Source: Blastomussa wellsi (Eukaryota > Cnidaria > Anthozoa > Scleractinia > Plerogyridae). Taken from it: a stretch of DNA of 64,000 nucleotides. Positions within the stretch are counted from its first letter, which is position 1, and every line of letters starts with the position of its first letter. Under the pieces are notes generated by a model. The model was not told where the DNA came from, ran no database searches, and worked only from the letters and a program-made list of their open reading frames with translations. Made by a program: the position numbers and the translations under genes. Where the stretch lies: NCBI GenBank assembly GCA_947652115.1, contig OX393570.1, positions 20,240,175 through 20,304,174 on the forward strand. The letters run 5' to 3'. Of the stretch, positions 56,983-64,000 are shown piece after piece.

Positions 56983-59900
56983 TTATCTTTCTTGGACAAA
57001 CACTGTTTCTTGCGGGAAAAGTCCCGCAGACTTGAGGGTCGTCCCGAAATCCAAACAGGACAATTTTCTCCGCGGGAAGTTGGTAACGAGTTCAAAGCGT
57101 TCATTAGGATATCCCTCTTTTTGCACCATAAGAACGAGTTCCTGAAAAACGACATGACAGAGACACAAGTTACTAGTGAGATATTACAATATCAAACAAA
57201 CTGGAAAGTGAAAAAGCTAACACTGCGGTCAAACTGTCCCACACACAGGGCCGCAACAAGCAGGCACCTGCCTCGTCTTGATTTTTCCGAATAGGGGATC
57301 GGGCCACATGGTACAAAAACCGCCATGCTGGACCGCAAGCTTGAAAGTACTCTCTACCAGTAGCTTTAACAAGCGGTATAAAAATCATCTCCTCGAACGT
57401 CAGTCATAGTTTTTAATCTCCAATTAAAATTCACTTTGTAATCACATCTAATATATATTTTTTTATTTTTTGAAAGTAATCTTTAATGCAATATTCCCAT
57501 CTCGTTTTCATTTCTTGCTTTGTGAATTAGTTTACTCTTAATTATTATTATTTTCCTTCGTTCCTTTCTTTATTCGTAAATAAGCAGCAGCCAACTCGAA
57601 AACTTTGCTACTTTGGCTGTTGCGCACTGATTCTAATTGTATATATAGTTTCATAATTTTCATCATTTTGTTTTCTATAGCTTCTTATTTTGTCCTATCT
57701 TTCTTTTGTACCTGAACAGTGTAAATAAAGATTTGTTGTTGTTGTTGTTGTTGTTGTACTGGGACAGCCAAAACAAAGAAAAGTCGAGCTTAACTGGATA
57801 AAGTCGCTTTGTTCTGGATCTCCCACTCCGTAACTTGCATATATCCCAACAAACTGACAATTTTAGTATCAACCTTTACAATATGATCTCACCTTTAATG
57901 ACGCTTCAGCACTCAGAGACATATGAATTCGAGATCCATTAGGAAAACGCACCATAATGTTACACATTGGTCCTGAAATAAATAGGAAAAATAAAGAATG
58001 GGAATGACTGAATGAATACGAGATTTGGGCAAAATGGGAGAGTTAGCATTTTATCAGATCTCACCTGCTTGCTCCTGTGTTCTCTGGTTTGATGAATCAT
58101 CTTTAGCTTCTGATGTTGAATCAGCTTTACTATTTTCCACTTTATTATTTGTTTTTGCCTTAGCTCCTGTAGTGTTTGTCTTCTTTACAGAATCAGAGAT
58201 TTTCAAATGTTTACTTTGCAGCATTTTGCCTTCATTACAAGGTCCTTTGCCTTTATCAGAAGATTTATCAAAGTTTAGTTCTCTTCTATCTTCCTTTTTA
58301 ACAACAGCACTCGATTTATTGTTCTTCTGTGGAGTTTTTTGTTCCTCCTCAGAATCAGATCCACTAAATTCTAGGTCGGCAAAGTCATCGTCATCATCAC
58401 TGCTTTCCTCATGTTGCGTGGTAGACACTGTGCATGCTAATGATGCTGCAATTGCAGCACGGAGTTGGGAATCTTCAGATGCATCTACAATGGATTCCTA
58501 ACAAAACAAAACAGAATACAGACTGATATTAAGTGCAAGACAGCTTAAACATCTCATAGCAGTTGTAGCGCTAAAAGTAGCTTGTTGGGTGGATGGATGG
58601 CACTGTTTTGCCACCCAGTAACCTATTTTTCCTTGAGTCAGTGCTTTCAAATTTGCAGTTTCACTAATTTTATCAATGCTCTTTAGATCTGGAACCTATT
58701 TTGTGACTGATAAATCTTTTCTTACAGTATTTCATCACATTAACCCTCCCTGCCACTCCCCCCCCCCCCCAAAAAAGAAAACAATAGTGATCACTGTAGT
58801 CAAAGCAAGAATCCCTTACACTTCTCCTTTTCTTAGCTGGTGGCGTATCTCCTTCAAGTGATGGATGTTCTAACAGAAATGCTGCAGCTGTGTAGTAAGA
58901 GAGAGAAGTGAAGAACTGGCAATTAAAATGCTTTATTTAAAATAAAATGCTTTATTTAAACTTTAAACTTGTGAGAGGCAAAGTGGCCTAATGGTTAGTG
59001 TACTGCCAGACTCTGGATCAGATGGTCCCGGTTCGAGCCTCCAGCCGGGGCACTGCATTGTGTTCTTGGGCAAGACACTTTACTCTCACAGTGCCTCTCT
59101 TCACCCAGGTGTATAAATGGGTACCGGGCGAATTTACTGCTGGGGGGTAACCCTACGATGGACTAGCATCCCATCCAGGGGGGAGTAGCAATACTCTCTG
59201 TCACTTCATGCTACAGAAACTGGGATAAGCTCTGTCCTGATGGGCCACTAGGCCCGAATGCAGACTTTACCTTTTTACCTTATTTAAACTTAACTAGACC
59301 CCACTGTGCGACCATTTTAATCAAAGCTATTGACCTTTACTTGGTGCCATTCCAATCCTTATGCTATGAAAGTGTTTTTGGTTCACAATTTCTCTTTAAT
59401 TCTCAACTCTGGTATTCTTGGATGTGTCGATGGAGTTAATAATTATGAGCACACGCTTACCACATTCACAGAAAGCCTGGGCATCCATGAAACCCCATTC
59501 AACTAGTTTCTCTCCTGAAAAAAAAAGAAGAAATATGGCAGACATACACACAAGCAAATTTCAACATTTAATAGTGACATGTTTCCCCTGGGGGGAGGAG
59601 AGGGTGGGCTGTGCCCTCATGGAGTTTTGGAAGCACCGACGCTGTTTTAATTTGTAGCTTTTTAACATGTGCACTTTCACAGCCGTCATTAAAGTGAGGA
59701 CACTCAAACTGTGTTCAACACTTGACCTTCTTAATCTTCTTTTATCATTATCCAATGGTAGCCCTTCATATAAACAGAAGAATTGCCATTTGCAGGTGCC
59801 GAAAACACTAATCCTTTGGTCTATACAAATAGCTCTCATTGGATAATCATAAAAAATGTAAAACAATCTCAGGTGTTCATGGTTCAAGTGTCCACACTGT

Positions 59901-62900
59901 AAAAGTTTGCAATTTAATTTGAATTTTTATAAGTTAAAATTGGTCTATCTCTCCCATGTCTATTTATTATCTGTCCCACACCATTTAATTGTGCGCTGTT
60001 TAATTGCACTAGAATATACTGCAAACTGTTGTCATGGTTACCTGTCCTTGGGTCTAGTACTGCCAGATATGGGTATGACGTCACATGATAAAACTGGATA
60101 AATCTATCTCCTTCATTACTGTCTCTGTAAACCTAACACAAGAAAGACAAATTATGCTAATTAGTGATTAGAAATAATTATGTACCTTGAATAAAAGTAA
60201 TTATTAAAATTAGCTAATTAGCTCACGAGAAACAACCAAGCACAAATGCTCATTGGAGAAAAAAATTCTTGAAAATTGGTACATACAATAATAAGAATAA
60301 ATTAATACATTTTATTACTAAACGTTCTTATGTCAATCCGATGTGGTTATTTAGAAACTGAGCAACACTCTCACCTGCCAGAGAATGAAGCGCTCTTTGA
60401 TAATGTTTCTAACAGCTTGGTTACTCCATACATCCCTGTTTAGCTGTTGGCATGGAAACTCTCGAACGTCTTGGACATTCACAAGCAACCACTTGCTGTG
60501 ATGCTGCCCATCAATCTTAGCCTAGAAAAAGGCGTGATCAAAATCCGTAATCTCTTTACAAATTATCATAAATTGCCAAGATTTGTCAGACGCTTGGGAA
60601 AACCATTTTCTTGCCAATCTATAACAGGCAACATTACATGCAATTTTGCAGGAGAGTGAACTTTTTAATTAACTGATTATCACTAATTTATAATTGTAAA
60701 AAATTGGTTAGGAATGTTTGAAAAATTAATCATTTGTAATTTGAAACTTACAGTCTCAAATGTCCCTTTATGCAGAAGATCAATCGGAGGTCGGAATAAA
60801 TCGTGTAATGTTTTTTTCTTTCCTGTTGGAAGGGATGGATTGTCCCCACCATCTTGCTGTCCTAAATAAATTATAAACGATTTCGCAAATCATTGGACAG
60901 ATCATGCCAACAAGTGATCTAGACACAATACTACATGTATGACTGCAATTACTGGTGGGACTTTTAAACAACACGTTCCAGTATAAAAGGGGCCTGGTCT
61001 AGCCATTCTTATGCTCAGTTGTCAATCAATCATCAACCATCAAAGCCAACTCTTCCGTGGACCCAAATGAGAACAATAAGTTTTGAGGATCTTAATGAAG
61101 ATCTTACAGATTCTTCAAGGATTCTATGGGTTCTTCAAACTTCTTGCAAATGATCTTCAAAGATCTTGCCAAGGAACTCAAGCAAAGATAATTATCTGAC
61201 CGGGATCTTGGCAAAGATCACTGTTCATGTGATATGCCTCGTCATGTTTAGAATCCTTAAGGTTGAAACCAACATCTTTAAAGGCGGTGGCAAACGAGGA
61301 CACAATGTTGCCAACACAAATGTTTCCCTGTTTGCCCATGTGCACAACACTGTTGTGGACACAAAACCACACTAAAAACCAGGCTTTCTCCTCCTACTTA
61401 CTTGCTTCAGCTTGGAAATCTCTGAATGCATCAAAAACTGACTTTGCTTGTCGTTTTCTAGTTGGATAAGCTGGCAGCAGAGCAAACAGTTACCAAAATG
61501 TGATTGTTATTATTATCAATTATTAAACAGCACAGTTATGTTAAAAAGTTAAAGGTAAAGTCTGCATCGAGCCTAGTGGCCCATACAGCCAAAGCTACTC
61601 CTGGTTTCTGTAGCAAGAAACTACTGCGAGTATTTCTACTCCCCCCAGGATGGGAGGCTAGTCCATTGCAGGGTTACCCCCCCCCCCCCCCCCCAGCATG
61701 AACTTCACAACTTCAAGCCCAGGCCGGGGCCTGGACTCAAACTTGGACCTGTTGGGTGCTTATGCAAAGGGAACTTAAATTTTAATATAATTATTGATGT
61801 CAAGGAGCAATTTCTGGTACATTGCATAATAAAGACACACATATTCAGTTGGCAGAAATTCAATATGTTTCAAACATCCAGTGTTTTTGAGGCCACAATT
61901 ATCTTTTACCAGTGCTACCTAAATTCACGTTTTGATCTGCACTTTTTTTTCTGAAAAGAAAGAAGGTGCACACTACATTTAAGAGGAAAAATGATAGGAC
62001 CCGGAACTCAATTCTGAGAAAAATGATGCTTTCTCTTTCACACAAGCCAAGCCATATAGAAAAGCCACCATTTTGTTTATGTGTCTGTGCTAATTAGCAA
62101 TTCTGACGAATCACCTTTTAATAAATTCCAAAAGAATTTTAATGCTTATGAAAGCTTACTTTAAGTACAAATATATGAATCTTGCAGATTTTATCCCCTG
62201 AATGAACAGTCGGGTAAAGTAGGCAATTGATTATACCATGCAATGGGGGAGGGGGAGGGATGGGATGGGAGTACCTGTTTTAACCTGTGACAAGAAAATA
62301 CTATTATTTCACTGGCACATAGGATAATTTTAAAGATATAAAGCTAAGAGTACTTTGATAGAAATATTACTGCTACAAATACAGCATAATAACACAAATT
62401 ACCAGGATCAACTACTCCCATAATGCTAAGTTTTGCACAGCACATTAAATAAGCTATTTCCTAGTTACCCTCTACCTCTGTTTCAAAACGAGTCTTGGTG
62501 CACAACCTTTCATATGGAAATGAGTTTGAGTTTCAGGACAAAAGACGTGCGATTAAAACTCATTTCCATAGGAAAGGTTGTGCACCAAGCCTTGTCTTGA
62601 AACAGAGAAAAACAGCATCCCGGGAATGGCCTAAAAATGTATTACAATTCATACCTTGATATGGTTCCACTAAAACACCTCTTGTCTGAGGAATAGGTGC
62701 TCTTATGTCATCCGAATTTCTTGTAAATAATAAATAAATAATTTCATTTGTACTAAAATGCTACACTGTAACTTATGCTAATTGGGGAACAAGTTAGTTA
62801 TCAGGACTATGTACAAATCAATAGCCTATCTGTCAAAATAAAAATACAAAAGTGAATAAAATTACAAATAAAATTGACTAGAATGAAGAAAGCAGTCAAG

Positions 62901-64000
62901 TTAAACACATATGACACTCGCACCCACTGCTCACATCAATTAAAATATTCAAATCCCTTTTTCTAACGTAATTTTTAAAATCAACACCATTATCAATAGC
63001 AGTCACTGTTACTTCAGATTTTAAATTTCATTTTCTGGCAAATAACAAATTGGTATCAAATGAGAGAAGGCCCCCTCTTGTTATTTTCAGCACAGTAATT
63101 GTTTCAGACCTTGCCTCAGTGCATACATACATACATACATAACATTTTATTCAGGAGGCTTTAACACAAATACAAAAACATCCTGAATAGGGAAATCGTG
63201 AGGTTAACCCTATACAAAAACAATTTCCCTAACTAAAAACTTGCAAAAATATTTTAAAATTTCTAGAATTTGATAAAATTCAATGGCTACTGATTCAATG
63301 CTGATTCAGTGCTGTGCCAATGATGTCACAATGTAAATCAAAGAAACATACTTTCTGTGAACCATGATTTAAACTTGGTAACAAATCAGGGTGCACATAT
63401 TTAAAGTTTCTAATAATTTATATACCAACATTTTATTTTCCTTTTGACAAATTAACGTATTGTATTGTTCATATCACAAACTGTTTTAAAAATAATGGAA
63501 AAAATGTTTTGACAAGTAAAAATTAACTCTAGTAAGAGATTGTTTTTTTTTACTTTAAATTGAAATTTATTTCCAATAACCTGTGAAACAAATTTGCGTT
63601 ACTATATGAATATGAATTGCATGCTAGATTTTAAAGTTAATCAATTACAAAGGTCAACAGAAATCGAATACGATCATGTACATTTAATGTCAACATGTTA
63701 TTTTCCAGTGATTCTTTCATTTAGTCTTTTTGTATATTGTTAGTTTCCTTAGAGACGGGGTAGATTTGTTATGTGTAATGAACAAACATTACAAACTGAT
63801 ATAAACATTAAAACCCACAACGTACTGGTTAGAATTGCTGGTAGAACCAGCTGCAAAACTTGATCCTGTTGCCAAGTTGGCATTAGAACTTGCGGCTTGT
63901 GATTCAGGAGCTTCGCAAGAGTCTAAGTGCATTTCGATTGCCATTTCCAAGTTTCCATTACAAGCTTCAAGCAAGGATCTTGCAATATCTTTAGAAGCTC
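56983..64000 (-). CDS. UBXN7: UBX domain-containing protein 7, p97 adaptor (N-terminus outside window)
   Basis: UBXN7 links ubiquitinated substrates and cullin ligases to the p97/VCP segregase. Eleven exons, minus strand: 64000(continues)-63826, 62719-62655, 61470-61402, 60861-60752, 60521-60375, 60132-60042, 59514-59461, 58869-58820, 58497-58065, 57972-57893, 57141-56983. All phases match; about 476 aa are visible (human 489 in full). Domains in order: UBA remainder (LLEACNGNLEMAIEMHLD); basic linker; UAS thioredoxin-like domain (LFRPPIDLLHKGTFET through YPYLAVLDPRTG, VEWGF); UIM (DASEDSQLRAAIAASLA); acidic/lysine-rich linker; C-terminal UBX with GYPNERFELVTNFPRRKLS, containing the FPR loop that contacts p97, and PQETVFVQER. 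Only the first ~25 residues are missing. AATAAA on minus at 56800-56805. Confidence 0.95.
57420..57757 (+). mobile_element. Probable non-LTR retrotransposon 3' end
   Basis: AT-rich segment ending GTGTAAATAAAG followed by (TTG)n at 57734-57757, the usual form of a LINE 3' UTR tail. No reverse transcriptase remains. Lies in the last UBXN7 intron. Confidence 0.5.
58964..59279 (+). mobile_element. tRNA-derived SINE, best-preserved copy
   Basis: tRNA-like head with A-box TGGCCTAATGG (58984-58994) and B-box GGTTCGAGCC (59030-59039). The body carries GGGCAAGACACTTTACTC, ACCCAGGTGTATAAATGGG and GGGCCACTAGGCCCG; the tail is CTTTACCTTTTTACC. It is flanked by TTATTTAAACTT (58952-58963 and 59280-59291), the target-site duplication. 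Lies in a UBXN7 intron. Confidence 0.85.
61552..61760 (-). mobile_element. tRNA-derived SINE, reverse copy
   Basis: Starts with AAAGGTAAAGTCTGCATCG (complement of the SINE tail) and runs back to GCCGGGGCCTGGACTCAAAC, the B-box region. A long C run (61677-61694) replaces the GGGGGG stretch of the family. In a UBXN7 intron. Confidence 0.75.
62476..62607. mobile_element. Fold-back MITE in UBXN7 intron
   Basis: CTCTGTTTCAAAACGAGTCTTGG pairs with CAAGCCTTGTCTTGAAACAGAG, and GTGCACAACCTTTCATATGG pairs with the complement on the right arm. About 130 bp, non-coding. Confidence 0.7.
63123..63240 (-). repeat. CATA microsatellite with adjoining possible LINE 3' end
   Basis: (CATA)n at 63123-63141 followed by AACATTTTATTCAGGAGGC; on the minus strand this reads as an AATAAA-containing 3' end with a TATG tail. 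Confidence 0.4.

Noticed and set aside
58025..58501. 158-codon plus-strand frame
   Set aside because: It is the antisense of the large UBXN7 linker exon (58065-58497), which is supported by phase and family similarity.

Overview
The window is animal nuclear DNA: AT-rich, with short GT-AG exons, long introns full of small repeats, and five metazoan genes that can be rebuilt exon by exon with matching splice phases. The gene families, the cnidarian-style class A GPCR and the repeat types suggest an anthozoan cnidarian, most likely a stony coral. That assignment is inference. No bacterial operon, CRISPR array or intact virus is visible.

Layout. 1-3.4 kb is repeat-rich intergenic DNA, including a perfect 45-bp-arm palindrome and a 103-bp tandem repeat. 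3.5-5.9 kb holds PSMD9 (proteasome base assembly chaperone, minus strand, 6 exons, 195 aa). It is head-to-head with IFT57 (6.1-12.8 kb, plus strand, 15 exons, 418 aa); the two start codons lie 179 bp apart. A single-exon class A GPCR (14.1-15.2 kb, minus) is followed by a decayed GPCR tail (16.2-16.4 kb). 20.6-33.0 kb is a 12.4-kb satellite of a 36-bp unit, about 339 sequenced copies, broken by a 200-N assembly gap. 33.0-36.3 kb holds only fold-back and MITE-like repeats. 36.3-40.0 kb is a FUN14-domain mitophagy receptor (FUNDC1-like, minus, 5 exons, 151 aa), head-to-head with IFT81 (40.5-53.4 kb, plus, 23 exons, 677 aa). A two-exon secreted Ly6-like protein (54.1-54.7 kb, minus) converges on IFT81. 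55.3-56.8 kb carries a broken Penelope-like reverse transcriptase fragment and a duplicated non-coding segment. 57.0-64.0 kb is UBXN7 (p97/ubiquitin adaptor, minus, 11 exons in the window, N-terminus beyond the right edge).

Functional themes. IFT57 and IFT81 are both subunits of intraflagellar transport complex B, so two parts of one ciliary machine lie about 28 kb apart. Each shares a divergent promoter region with a protein quality-control gene (PSMD9, FUNDC1). UBXN7 adds a third quality-control gene. Whether this arrangement means co-regulation is open.

Most interesting non-genic signals: the almost invariant 36-bp satellite; two ~180-bp hairpin retroelement copies with 13-bp target-site duplications and a hammerhead-ribozyme-like core, one placed right at an IFT81 splice donor; a 143-bp palindromic MITE nested in a tRNA-derived SINE; and several TTAA-flanked fold-back families scattered through the introns.
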